Assembly (NCBI RefSeq): GCF_002210425.1
Contig: NZ_MWQK01000002.1
Span: 496,001-560,000, forward strand
Length of the DNA: 64,000 nucleotides
Direction: 5' to 3'
Origin: Fibrobacter sp. UWB2
GTDB taxonomy: Bacteria > Fibrobacterota > Fibrobacteria > Fibrobacterales > Fibrobacteraceae
Part shown: positions 17,725-27,511 of the stretch, one piece after another
Numbering within the stretch: position 1 is the stretch's first letter
Layout of the letters: every line of letters starts with the position of its first letter
Position numbers and translations under genes: made by a program
Notes under the pieces: model-generated
What the model saw: only the letters and a program-made list of their open reading frames with translations
What the model was told of the DNA's origin: nothing
The model's database searches: none

Positions 17725-18320
17725 GAGATTTTTGTTTCTCGCATTCCGTCAGCCAGAACGATTTTTATCTCTTTGCCGCGGCTCTTTCCCTGGCCCTTTA
17801 CAATGACTGTGAACAAGTTGCTTTTGACTGGATTTGGAATGGTAGAGATTCTGCAAAATATGCAGATACCATTGGTTATTTCTTGAAGGAAATTTTTATT
17901 GCGCTGGAACTTCCTCAAAGTACCCCCGTTCTTGACGCTCTTATAACTTGCAAAAATAAAATTTTACAATCCCTTTCCAGTGCAAATGACATGTCCCAAA
18001 AGAGGGTTCAGCCAGATGAAAATAAAATCTGCTTTATTTTTCAGGGTGAAATGTACGTTCCGAACACCCACGGCTTTGTCACTTCTGCCAAATGGATTGA
18101 AAATTCGGATAGGGCTGCAGAAAGCATCATGGACATCGAGGTTAAGGTAGATGATGAAAAAACCGAAGTTTCTTTTGAATACGACGGCGGAAAATACAAG
18201 AGAGAAAGTATCGCGACTTTTTCGAAAGTATTTGTCTTTTGCTGCCAAATGATTTTACAAATAGAAGAAAATGCCGGGCTTACGATTGGGGAAGTAAAAA
18301 AACAATGGCAAAAAAGATAA
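17688..18320 (+). CDS. second half of the NRPS condensation domain (-1 frame continuation)
   Basis: About 200 residues that complete the condensation domain begun upstream: DFYLFAAALSLALY, then VAFDWIWNGRDSAKY and IGYFLKEIFIALEL match the C5-C6 part of NRPS condensation domains. There is no ATG near its beginning, only a TTG at 17688 without a ribosome site, and the homology starts at the A7 run (17715-17721). The simplest reading is that it is made as a fusion with the upstream frame by -1 slippage, or that the gene is frameshifted. A separately translated half domain is less likely. Confidence 0.7.
   Translation: MSSNSNPLFKKIRDFCFSHSVSQNDFYLFAAALSLALYNDCEQVAFDWIWNGRDSAKYADTIGYFLKEIFIALELPQSTPVLDALITCKNKILQSLSSANDMSQKRVQPDENKICFIFQGEMYVPNTHGFVTSAKWIENSDRAAESIMDIEVKVDDEKTEVSFEYDGGKYKRESIATFSKVFVFCCQMILQIEENAGLTIGEVKKQWQKR
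17715..17724 (+). other. A7 slippery run followed by stop codon inside the NRPS condensation domain
   Basis: Zero-frame codons read TCA AAA AAA TAA. Moving back one base within the seven adenines gives AAA AAA ATA AGA and continues in frame through the rest of the condensation domain. This fits the A_AAA_AAA type of slippery heptamer, but also transcriptional slippage, a real one-base mutation or a sequencing error. Confidence 0.6.
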
Positions 18321-18344
18321 CTTTTAAGAATGCAAGGAGTCTAT

Positions 18345-18644
18345 ATGGAAATTAAGTCTAATTTGAATGGTGAAGAATTGACGGTGGAACTTTCGGGGGA
18401 GCTGAATGCAATGACGGCTCCACTGCTTTCGACATTCCTCGCTCCGCATCTTGAAAAGATAAAATCCCTTGTTTTTGACTTTAAGGAATGTGATTTTGTT
18501 TCGTCGGCAGGGATCCGCGTGCTGCTCTCTTCGTTTAAGACGCTGAAAAAGAACCAGGGCGACATGCGACTTGAAAATGTGGGTCCCAACTTTAAGGAAG
18601 TTCTCGAAGCGACGGGGCTGGATGTAGCGTTCGGTATATTGTAG
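18345..18644 (+). CDS. STAS-domain anti-sigma-factor antagonist-like protein
   Basis: A 99-residue single STAS domain of the RsbV/SpoIIAA type. It shows the edge strand ELTVELSGELNAMTAP and the switch helix start FVSSAGIRVLLSS, whose Ser is the usual phosphorylation site. AAGGAG at 18332-18337 fixes the ATG at 18345. In known systems such proteins bind an anti-sigma kinase when unphosphorylated and are reset by a PP2C phosphatase. Here the next gene is a transporter with an RsbW-like tail and the gene after it is a PP2C phosphatase, so the three can form one partner-switching circuit (inference). Confidence 0.88.
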   Translation: MEIKSNLNGEELTVELSGELNAMTAPLLSTFLAPHLEKIKSLVFDFKECDFVSSAGIRVLLSSFKTLKKNQGDMRLENVGPNFKEVLEATGLDVAFGIL

Positions 18645-18652
18645 TAGGTAAA

Positions 18653-20377
18653 ATGTTCAAGACATTTCTTTCAAGAAAGTTCTTTTCACTATTGCTGTCG
18701 AGCTCAATTAGCCTACTCGTCATTACGGTATTGGCGCTATCGGATACATTGATTGCGGGTGTCATGTTGGGCGAAGAAGCCGTTTCGGCCATTTGTCTAG
18801 TTGTCCCGGCTTATTCCTTGGCTGGCTTTGCTGGGTGCCTGATTTCATTGGGTGTTCCTATTATTTACAGTCGGGCTATGGGCGAATTCAATAAGGAAAG
18901 GGCGGATCGTTGTTTTGCGTTTGGACTCTTTATGGCTGTGGTGATGGGATTAATCCTGTATACCGTTTTTATGCTGTTTGGGGATGCCTATCTTCGTTTC
19001 TATGAGCCTTCTACAAGCGTTTTCAATGCGGCAAAGGATTATTTCTTTTGGTATAAGTACACAATCTTGTTGTTGCCTATTATGACGTTAATGGACGAAA
19101 TGGTCCTTACCGACGGCGATGAAACTTTATCGATGGTTTCAGGGATTGTACAGATTGTTGGAAATATCGTCTGCTCGATTGTTTTTGCAAAATTTGTAGG
19201 TATTGAGGGGATTGGGTTTGGATCGTTTATTGGAACTTTGGTTGCGTTACTTGTTGCTTTTGCGCATCTTCTTCGTAAAGGCAATTCTTTGAAATTGGGT
19301 TTTTATTTTTCGTTAAAATGGCTTGTCGATGTCGTGAAGTATAGCGCAATAGATGCGGGAACATATCTTTTCTTGGCTTGTTTCACCGCCGTAATGAACC
19401 GTTTTATCACCTTCGCTTATGGTCCCGAAATGCTTGTGCTTGGAGCCATCATCCTTTTTGTTAAAGAGGTACAAATTGTGTTTGATGGCATAGGGGAGGC
19501 GTTTACTCCGCTGATGAACATTTACCTAGGCGAAGAATCTTATGACGGTGTAAAAAAAATCTATGGCCTTTCTAGAAAAACAGCTGTTGTCGAAGGAGTG
19601 GTTTTGACCCTGCTGATGATATTGGTTGCGCCTTTTATTGTCAAACTTTATGACATTTCCGACTCTGTTGCCTATTCTTATGCAGTCGGGGGACTTCGAA
19701 TTGAAGCCTTGGGGTTAGTTTTCTTGAGTTTATTGTATCTGTTGAGTTCCTACTATTTGCTCATAGACAAAATTAAGCTTGGATTTGTCATGAGTGCGCT
19801 CCGGGATGTTCTCGTCGTGACTCCGGCGTGTATAGCTCTTGGATATTTCTTTGGCATATATGGAATGTTTGCCGGTGTTGCCGTAGGCCCTGCCATTGCC
19901 TATGCGATTTCGGTTCTGTACATCCGCTTCCGGTATGGAAAAGATAATTACCCTTTATTGCTTTCGGAAAAGTTAAAGGGTTTTAAACATAAATTTTATG
20001 AGTTTAAACTAAATCCGGAGTCGATTGTTGGGACTCAGCATCAAGTAGAAAAATTCCTTGTAGAAAATAATATTGAACAGAAAACCATTTCGAAAGCGAA
20101 GTTGCTTATAGAAGACCTTTATATGCTCATTTATGAAAAAAATGGCGTGGATAAAGCCGTTTATGCGGAATGTACTGTCATTATTCGAGAAACGGACGTG
20201 CAGATTATTACTAAGGATGATGGTGTTCTGTTTGATTTGTCCAATGAAGATGTCGTAGCTGGATCGATTGTTGAATTTATGGTTTCTGGCTACATGGAAA
20301 AATTAAAGGATAACAAAAAATACTTGACAACCATGAGTTATAACCGGAATACGTTCAGGATTAACTACGAGGGGTAA
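18653..20377 (+). CDS. MATE-family transporter fused to a degenerate RsbW/HATPase-like C-terminal domain
   Basis: About the first 440 residues form a 12-helix MATE (NorM/DinF-type) exporter, starting with a helix containing LLVITVLALSDTLIAGVML. A cytoplasmic tail of ~130 residues follows. It resembles RsbW-type histidine-kinase-like ATPases: a helix IEDLYMLIYEKNG where the N-box lies, two strands, then a G1-like KDDGVLFDLSNED. The N-box Asn needed for Mg-ATP is not seen, so the tail may bind the STAS protein without acting as a kinase. It starts eight bases after the STAS gene and ends two bases before the phosphatase gene. Probable role: export of the pathway product, gated by partner switching (inference). 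Confidence 0.82.
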   Translation: MFKTFLSRKFFSLLLSSSISLLVITVLALSDTLIAGVMLGEEAVSAICLVVPAYSLAGFAGCLISLGVPIIYSRAMGEFNKERADRCFAFGLFMAVVMGLILYTVFMLFGDAYLRFYEPSTSVFNAAKDYFFWYKYTILLLPIMTLMDEMVLTDGDETLSMVSGIVQIVGNIVCSIVFAKFVGIEGIGFGSFIGTLVALLVAFAHLLRKGNSLKLGFYFSLKWLVDVVKYSAIDAGTYLFLACFTAVMNRFITFAYGPEMLVLGAIILFVKEVQIVFDGIGEAFTPLMNIYLGEESYDGVKKIYGLSRKTAVVEGVVLTLLMILVAPFIVKLYDISDSVAYSYAVGGLRIEALGLVFLSLLYLLSSYYLLIDKIKLGFVMSALRDVLVVTPACIALGYFFGIYGMFAGVAVGPAIAYAISVLYIRFRYGKDNYPLLLSEKLKGFKHKFYEFKLNPESIVGTQHQVEKFLVENNIEQKTISKAKLLIEDLYMLIYEKNGVDKAVYAECTVIIRETDVQIITKDDGVLFDLSNEDVVAGSIVEFMVSGYMEKLKDNKKYLTTMSYNRNTFRINYEG

Positions 20378-20379
20378 AT

Positions 20380-21834
20380 ATGATTGCTGACAATATAACC
20401 GAGACACTTTTTGTCGAAATATCGCTCTTTTCAGTACTGTTGCTTGTTTTTATGCTGTACAATAACGTTGTACTGTATAAGATAAGCATGAAGGATAAGC
20501 TGTCACTTACCCTTATTTCGGCTATTATAGTTTCTGTATTCGATGGAATATGGCATTTTGTAGAGGGCGCTGGACGTCCGGTTTTAGAATATACTTGCGC
20601 CTACGTTTATGCAATCGGTCTCGTATTTGGAACATCGGTGTTCGCTTGGTTCACTCTAGATCGTTTTGAAATTGTTTTAAAATCGAAGAAGTTGTATGGT
20701 CTTTTATTTGTTGCCCCTATTGTTTTGACGACCCTTTTATGTCTTTCTACACCATGGACGAATTTGGTGTATTCCTATGATGAACATGGCATCGAGTATA
20801 TGCCATTGTTTGATTATTTTGTAGCGCCCATTTCCTTTCTTTATATGGGTGTCTCGATTTTTCTAGCGATTTATTATTTGGTTTTGCACCGTAAAAAGAG
20901 AAGTGAAAATATCTCTTATGCCAGAAATTTGTTGATATTTGCTGTGTTGACAGTCAGCGTAATAGCTGTGCAGACTTATGTCCTTGAAATTGATGAAAAC
21001 TACGTGGTGATAAGCTTTGCTTGGGCGGTAGGCTTTGTCTTTTTTACGACATACGTGAATACGGAAAGGTTTGTTAAAAGTCGCGAAAGAATTGCTGCGG
21101 TGGAGTCGGATTTACAGCTGGCCGCAAATATCCAGTCGGGGGCGCTCCCTACGGTGGTGCATGCGTTTTCGAAACACCCCGAACTCGATGTTTTTGCATC
21201 AATGACCACGGCAAAAGAAGTGGGTGGTGATTTCTACGATTTCTTTGAAATAGACGGTACGCATATTTGCTTTGTCATTGCCGATGTGTCGGGAAAAGGT
21301 GTGCCGGCGGCACTCTTCATGATGGTTGTGAAAACGATGATTCGTGACCATGCATCCATGAAACTTTCTACGGCAGAGATATTCAATGATGTGAATCGAC
21401 TTTTATGTGAGAACAATGCTGAAGAAATGTTTGCTACGGCTTGGATAGGAATTTTGGATACTAAAACAAAGGTCATGAAATGTACCAATGCGGGGCATAA
21501 TGCCGTATGCTTTGCCAAAAAAGACGGCTCGTTCGAGTTCCTGCGGCAACGCCATGGGGTGTTCCTCGCCGGGTTTGACACTACGCAGTATAAAGAATCT
21601 GAAATTCAGTTTGAAAGCGGAGATTGCCTTTTCCTTTATACCGATGGTCTTACTGAAGCTCACAATGCTTCCGCAGAACTTTATGGTGAAGAACGACTTT
21701 TGAAAAAATTAAATTCCATCAAAATTCGTGGCGGTGAAAAATTCTTGAGGGAAATCTCGGATGACGTGAATGTATTCTCTGAAGGAACAGATCCCTTTGA
21801 TGACCTTACAATGATGGTCCTCAAGGTGGACTAA
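20380..21834 (+). CDS. 7-TM SpoIIE/PP2C-type serine phosphatase (RsbU-like)
   Basis: Seven predicted membrane helices fill the first ~230 residues, a sensor-like arrangement. A short coiled linker (ERIAAVESDLQLAANIQSGALP) leads into a PPM/SpoIIE phosphatase domain. Metal-binding Asp residues are present in KEVGGDFYDFF, FVIADVSGKGVPAALF, LYTDGLTEAHN and DPFDDLTMMV. Such enzymes dephosphorylate STAS proteins, and the adjacent STAS gene is the obvious substrate. It is the last gene of the operon; ispE begins 25 bases downstream, with no terminator seen between them, so read-through is possible. Confidence 0.92.
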   Translation: MIADNITETLFVEISLFSVLLLVFMLYNNVVLYKISMKDKLSLTLISAIIVSVFDGIWHFVEGAGRPVLEYTCAYVYAIGLVFGTSVFAWFTLDRFEIVLKSKKLYGLLFVAPIVLTTLLCLSTPWTNLVYSYDEHGIEYMPLFDYFVAPISFLYMGVSIFLAIYYLVLHRKKRSENISYARNLLIFAVLTVSVIAVQTYVLEIDENYVVISFAWAVGFVFFTTYVNTERFVKSRERIAAVESDLQLAANIQSGALPTVVHAFSKHPELDVFASMTTAKEVGGDFYDFFEIDGTHICFVIADVSGKGVPAALFMMVVKTMIRDHASMKLSTAEIFNDVNRLLCENNAEEMFATAWIGILDTKTKVMKCTNAGHNAVCFAKKDGSFEFLRQRHGVFLAGFDTTQYKESEIQFESGDCLFLYTDGLTEAHNASAELYGEERLLKKLNSIKIRGGEKFLREISDDVNVFSEGTDPFDDLTMMVLKVD

Positions 21835-21859
21835 AAATTTTTTTGCTAGGTTTGTGGTC

Positions 21860-22765
21860 ATGAAAGAATACGCTCCTGCAAAAATCAATTTGTTTTTAGA
21901 TGTCATCCGCAAGCGCGAAGACGGTTACCACGATTTGGGAACCGTGTTCCAGACTGTCGATGCCGGTGATACAGTCGAAGCGACGCTCCGTGAAGATGGC
22001 GAACTCCACCTGACGTACAACGAACCGCAGAATTACCCGCTGGAATCCGACCTCGTGTTCAAGGCCGCGAAGGCCCTCAAGGAATATGCCAATTGCGCTC
22101 TTGGTGCGGACATCCACCTCACGAAGGTCATGCCGCTTGGGGCAGGTCTTGGTGGTGGCAGTGCCGATGCCGCGGCGACGCTCCGTTTGCTCAACCGCCT
22201 GTGGAATTTGGACTATCCGTTTGAGGTTTTGGAATCTATCGGCGCTCGGCTTGGCGCCGACGTGCCGTTCCTCGTTCGTGGCGGAACCGCTTTTGCTGAA
22301 GGTATTGGCGAGCGTTTGACGTTCGTGGAACCGCTCGAACTCCCGGAGGGGGCCGCTCTCCTCATTGCGACTCCGCTCGATTCTGTTCCGACGAAGGATG
22401 CCTATGCGGGGGTCCCGAAGTCTGGGCCCGACCGCTGGGAGCAGTACAAAGCGGCGTGGAAATCAAAAATGAATCCTCCGTTGTGTGGAGATCCTATTGC
22501 TGAACCGCTTTCGGAAACGTTTAAGCAGATTGTCAATCCCGAAATGTGTTTCAATGCTTTCGAAATCTCGGTTTTCCCGACGCACCCGCTTGTTGCCGAG
22601 ATGAAGCAGAAATTCATTGAACTTGGGGCTGATGTCGCCTTGATGTCTGGTTCGGGCGCTTCCGTTTTCGGGATTTTCAAGACCAAGGAACTCGCTGAAA
22701 AGGCTGCCGCCGTTCTAAAGCCGATTTCCCGCTACCAGACCGTCACCAAATTCTGGCATAGGTAG
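21860..22765 (+). CDS. ispE: 4-diphosphocytidyl-2-C-methyl-D-erythritol kinase
   Basis: ATP-dependent kinase of the MEP isoprenoid pathway, GHMP family. Seen are the N-terminal YAPAKINLFLDVIRKREDGYHDL, the ATP loop MPLGAGLGGGSADAAATL (about 92-109), and the C-terminal glycine motif MSGSGASVFGIF. The 301-residue length is slightly above average, with a short insertion after PLDSVPTKDAYAG. ATG 21860 is preferred to the GTG two codons earlier because it begins the conserved KEYAPAK segment. Confidence 0.96.
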   Translation: MKEYAPAKINLFLDVIRKREDGYHDLGTVFQTVDAGDTVEATLREDGELHLTYNEPQNYPLESDLVFKAAKALKEYANCALGADIHLTKVMPLGAGLGGGSADAAATLRLLNRLWNLDYPFEVLESIGARLGADVPFLVRGGTAFAEGIGERLTFVEPLELPEGAALLIATPLDSVPTKDAYAGVPKSGPDRWEQYKAAWKSKMNPPLCGDPIAEPLSETFKQIVNPEMCFNAFEISVFPTHPLVAEMKQKFIELGADVALMSGSGASVFGIFKTKELAEKAAAVLKPISRYQTVTKFWHR

Positions 22766-22996
22766 AGCGACTTCGCCGCAGTTATTAGTTCGGAGTTACT
22801 AGTTACTAGGCAGGCTTTACCGCATCTTGTAGTTCTTGGTTACTAAAATTGTTTATATAGCAATCTCTAGTAACTACTAACTATTAACTAGTAACTCAAT
22901 TTTACGGTTTAAGTCCTGGAAATTGCTTGTTTTTTTGAAATTTATGCACGTTTGTCTTTGACAAAAGGGACTTTTTTACTATCTTTGTCGCATCAT
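22766..22996. repeat. intergenic region with clustered TTACTAGTTA-type repeats
   Basis: Between ispE and tRNA-Gln. Overlapping direct and inverted copies of AGTTACTAGT/ACTAACTATT occur at 22781-22808 and 22866-22898, so the two blocks can pair with each other. A related block lies at 30505-30537. TACTATCTTTG at about 22977-22987 may be the tRNA promoter -10. No gene is seen. Confidence 0.5.
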
Positions 22997-23068
22997 TGGG
23001 GTATCGTCAAGTGGTAAGACAACGGATTTTGATTCCGTTATTCGTAGGTTCGAATCCTGCTACCCCAA
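22997..23068 (+). tRNA. tRNA-Gln (anticodon TTG)
   Basis: A 72-nt cloverleaf. Acceptor strands TGGGGTA and TACCCCA pair over 7 bp with discriminator A. The anticodon stem ACGGA/TCCGT holds the loop TTTTGAT, anticodon TTG at 23029-23031. The T-loop reads GGTTCGAATCC. CCA is not encoded. It is very close to E. coli tRNA-Gln at the acceptor end. Confidence 0.97.
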
Positions 23069-23098
23069 TGAATTTTTTTATCTAATGGAGATAACACA

Positions 23099-23725
23099 AT
23101 GGAACTCACAACGCTCAAAGCTGCCTCGAGAGTGCTAGGTGCAAACCGCGACAACGCCCGTTTGCGTAAGGCTGGTCAGATTCCGGCCGTCTATTATGGT
23201 AAGGGTATCGAAGCTAAGAACATCAGCGTCAGCGAAATCGACTTGCGCAAGGTTCTTGCTCCGGGCAAGCGTTACACGCTTCTTGACCTCGAAATCGATG
23301 GCAAGGCTGGCAATCCGGCTCTCGTCTACAGTGTCCAGAAGGACGCTCTCACCCAGAAGATCACGCACGTTGACTTCATCAAGATCGCTGATGACGAATT
23401 CGTTAAGGTTCGCATCCCGGTCAAGCTTTCCGGTCTCCCGGTTGGCGTGAAGACTCAGGGCGGTCTCTTCTCTCAGGAAGCTCGTTATCTCATGCTCGCT
23501 GCTAAGCCGGCAAGCATCCCGTCTGTTCTCGAATTGGACATCTCCAACTTCGAAACGAACGTGACCTTCTACGCTAAGGATTTCAAGCTCCCGGAAAACG
23601 TTACGCTCGCTTCTGGCCCGCGCACCGTTATCTTCACGATTTCTTCTAAGTCCAAGAAGAAGGACGCTGCTGCTGCTCCGGCTGCTGACGCCGCTGCCGC
23701 TGCCGCTGCTCCGGCTGCCAACTAA
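23099..23725 (+). CDS. rplY: ribosomal protein bL25 (CTC/TL5 long form)
   Basis: Binds 5S rRNA in the large ribosomal subunit. An N-terminal L25 domain (residues ~1-92; RLRKAGQIPAVYYGKG) is followed by the C-terminal beta domain of CTC-type proteins (ISNFETNVTFYAKDFKLPENV) and an Ala-rich tail of about 25 residues. The ribosome site GGAG lies 9 bases before the ATG. It follows tRNA-Gln by 30 bases and precedes pth, a common rplY-pth pairing in bacteria. A hairpin terminator follows directly. Confidence 0.96.
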   Translation: MELTTLKAASRVLGANRDNARLRKAGQIPAVYYGKGIEAKNISVSEIDLRKVLAPGKRYTLLDLEIDGKAGNPALVYSVQKDALTQKITHVDFIKIADDEFVKVRIPVKLSGLPVGVKTQGGLFSQEARYLMLAAKPASIPSVLELDISNFETNVTFYAKDFKLPENVTLASGPRTVIFTISSKSKKKDAAAAPAADAAAAAAAPAAN

Positions 23726-23753
23726 TTCTGGCAACAAGCTGAAAGGCATTAAG

Positions 23754-23784
23754 AGACCGGCTCCGATTGGGGCGGGTCTTTTTT
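23754..23784 (+). terminator. rplY terminator
   Basis: AGACC-G-GCTCC pairs with GGGGC-G-GGTCT across a GATT loop and is followed by six or more T residues. Confidence 0.88.
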
Positions 23785-23796
23785 CGTTGAAAATTC

Positions 23797-23810
23797 TATA
23801 TTTTAAGTTA
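23797..23810 (+). promoter_or_regulatory. -10 element of the small lipoprotein gene, probable leaderless promoter
   Basis: TATATT at 23797-23802 is followed by 7 bases and then the ATG at 23810. No Shine-Dalgarno sequence fits in between. Confidence 0.5.
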
Positions 23811-23962
23811 TGAAATTACTCAAGCTTTTATCTTGCCTTTCTTTTATCGCCCTTCTTGGGTGTGCTAGTTCTGAACCTGTCGTGCAGCAACAGGATAGCA
23901 ATGCTGATGAAGTTCGCGCAAATGCCGCAAAAGCGTATAGCGAACTCGATGCGGAAAAGTAA
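23810..23962 (+). CDS. small lipoprotein, 50 residues
   Basis: A short open reading frame with a convincing lipoprotein signal: KLLKLLSC followed by SFIALLGC and ASSE, giving a lipobox LLGC with Cys near residue 18. The mature part of about 33 residues is charged and helical (DEVRANAAKAYSELDAEK). Function unknown. It lies between the rplY terminator and pth, 23 bases before pth, with its own TATATT element, so it may be the first gene of a two-gene transcript with pth. It resembles no family I can name. Confidence 0.7.
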   Translation: MKLLKLLSCLSFIALLGCASSEPVVQQQDSNADEVRANAAKAYSELDAEK

Positions 23963-23985
23963 CGATATTTTTTAAAGGTCTTATT

Positions 23986-24540
23986 ATGTACTTAATTGTC
24001 GGTCTTGGAAATCCTGGAACGCAGTATTCGAATACGCACCACAATGCCGGTTTTATGGCAGTTGAAAAGCTCGCTGACCCGAGCAAGGACTGGAAATCGG
24101 AACACAAGGCGCTCACCATGAAGGTGAACATTGCAGGCGAAGAATGCCTCCTCGTGAAGCCGCAGACTTACATGAACCTCTCCGGCGAAGCGGTTCAGGC
24201 GCTTATGACGTGGTACAAGGTCAAGGTTGATCATTTGCTCGTTTTTAGCGATGATATTAATTTGGATGTTGGCCGTATCCGTTGCCGCAAGGACGGCAGC
24301 CACGGCGGTCAGAATGGGCTACGCAACATTATCGAGCATGTGGGCGACAAATTCCCGCGCATCCGCTTTGGCGTGGGCAAATGCCCTCCGAAATTTGACC
24401 TCAGCAACTGGGTTTTGGCGAAGTTCTCGCCCGAAGACCGCCCGAAATTCGATGAAGCAATCGCAAAGGTCCCTGCCCTTGTGGAATGCTACTTTAAGCT
24501 CGGCATGGAAAAGTGCATGGAACGCTACAACGGGAAGTAA
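23986..24540 (+). CDS. pth: peptidyl-tRNA hydrolase
   Basis: Recycles peptidyl-tRNA released from stalled ribosomes. The conserved N-terminal LIVGLGNPGTQYSNTHHNAGF carries the catalytic His and the Asn/Asp set; KPQTYMNLSGEAV and DGSHGGQNGLRNII are the other family signatures. At 184 residues it has a normal length. It is downstream of rplY and the small lipoprotein gene. Confidence 0.97.
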   Translation: MYLIVGLGNPGTQYSNTHHNAGFMAVEKLADPSKDWKSEHKALTMKVNIAGEECLLVKPQTYMNLSGEAVQALMTWYKVKVDHLLVFSDDINLDVGRIRCRKDGSHGGQNGLRNIIEHVGDKFPRIRFGVGKCPPKFDLSNWVLAKFSPEDRPKFDEAIAKVPALVECYFKLGMEKCMERYNGK

Positions 24541-24646
24541 AGCCGTTATATGCAACGGATACATTAAAATTGTTATGAGCTCGACTAGTGATTAACTTGT
24601 CGGGCTTTTTTATTATATTGAAAGTAACCTTTTGGTGGAGGTATGT

Positions 24647-25750
24647 ATGGTGAATAAAATTATTATCGCTTTGAGTATGGGACTCACGGCGGGGGCATTG
24701 GCACAGGATTTTTGCAATACAGCGAAACATACTGGTGCAAGCAAAAAAGTGAACGGGAACGAAGTGAGCTCGTACAACGGTGTCGGTTACGAGCTTTGGT
24801 ACGACAGGGCTACTTCAGGTTCGCTTACAATTTATGAAGATGGATCCATGGCATGTTCTTTCCAGAGTGCTGGAGACTACCTTTGCCGTGCGGGGCTTTC
24901 GTTCGATAGCGACAAGAAGTATGACGAACTTGGCGGCGATATGCTTGCGGAATTCAAGCTCGTGAAACAGAATATCAATGGTGCCGATTACTCCTATGTC
25001 GGTGTCTACGGTTGGATGGAAGAAGTTTCGAAATCCCCGAGCAAACTGGTCGAATATTATGTTGTCGATAACTGGCTGACGGGGTGGAGGCCTGGCGATT
25101 GGGTCGCTAGCCATAAGATGGGCGATTACACAATCGATGGTGCCAAATACTCCGTTTATTGGGGTGAACATACGGGGCCGGCCATCAAGACACAGGGCAA
25201 TACGACTTTCTTGCAGTATTTCAGCATTCGTGAAAATGCCCGTGATTGCGGAGTCATCAATATTAGCGCTCACATGAGACAGTGGGAAAAGCTGGGCATG
25301 GAGATGGGAAAACTCTACGAAGCCAAGGTGCTTGGCGAAGCGGGGAGCATGAGTAACGGCGTTTCCGGTACGGCTGATTTCCCGCACATAAAGGTTTACG
25401 TCAAAGGTGAAGAAGTTCCGTCGTCCAGTTCCGTTGCTTTAAGTTCAAGTTCTGTGGCGTCGAGTTCGTCAAAAATGGTGCCGAGTTCGTCATCGGAGAA
25501 GGTAGCGAAATCTTCGAGCAGTGTTGGCGGTTCTTCGAGTTCGGGGACCGATGCGATTCCGTTTACGGTACAGCGCTTTGACAAGGCGGGGATTTATCAA
25601 GTGTTCGATATGCAGGGAAATTTCCTCGGCAAGGTTGAACTGAAGAGTGGTTTGTCGCTTAAGCAGGCTGTAGCAAACAAGTTTGCTCGTTCGTCCGTTT
25701 ATCTGGTCAAGCGTGGGGCCTTTGCCAAGACGATTGCTGTCGAGCGATAA
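24647..25750 (+). CDS. GH11 endo-1,4-beta-xylanase with Ser-rich linker and Fibrobacter C-terminal domain
   Basis: A secreted xylanase. A signal peptide (IIIALSMGLTAGALA) precedes a GH11 jelly-roll of about 230 residues. The nucleophile Glu is in KLVEYYVVDNW and the acid/base Glu in AKVLGEAGS. A linker of repeated SSSS blocks (about 264-305) leads to a C-terminal domain of ~60 residues (FTVQRFDKAGIYQVFDMQG) ending in a basic tail. That tail recurs in Fibrobacter secreted proteins and probably serves export or surface retention. The ATG at 24647 has GGAGG 6-7 bases upstream; an earlier in-frame GTG is less well placed. A strong terminator follows. Confidence 0.93.
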   Translation: MVNKIIIALSMGLTAGALAQDFCNTAKHTGASKKVNGNEVSSYNGVGYELWYDRATSGSLTIYEDGSMACSFQSAGDYLCRAGLSFDSDKKYDELGGDMLAEFKLVKQNINGADYSYVGVYGWMEEVSKSPSKLVEYYVVDNWLTGWRPGDWVASHKMGDYTIDGAKYSVYWGEHTGPAIKTQGNTTFLQYFSIRENARDCGVINISAHMRQWEKLGMEMGKLYEAKVLGEAGSMSNGVSGTADFPHIKVYVKGEEVPSSSSVALSSSSVASSSSKMVPSSSSEKVAKSSSSVGGSSSSGTDAIPFTVQRFDKAGIYQVFDMQGNFLGKVELKSGLSLKQAVANKFARSSVYLVKRGAFAKTIAVER

Positions 25751-27402
<1,652 letters not shown>

Positions 27403-27465
27403 TCGTTTGCTGAATGCCCGAGACTTAATCGGGAAAGCGCGCCTTTTTGGAAATGATTATTTAAG

Positions 27466-27495
27466 AGACCCGTAACTTGATGTTGCGGGTCTTTT
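27466..27495 (+). terminator. guaB terminator
   Basis: AGACCCG pairs with CGGGTCT around a TAACTTGATGTTG loop and is followed by TTTT. Confidence 0.85.
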
Positions 27496-27511
27496 GATAT
27501 ATATTGGTGAA

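Noticed and set aside
22781-22898. CRISPR-like repeat cluster
   Set aside because: Units are short, overlapping and AT-rich, with no constant repeat/spacer pattern and no cas genes.
25396-25584. Tandem Ser codons as a satellite repeat
   Set aside because: The SSSS blocks are normal Ser-rich linkers of Fibrobacter secreted proteins and also occur in the expansin and GH53 genes.
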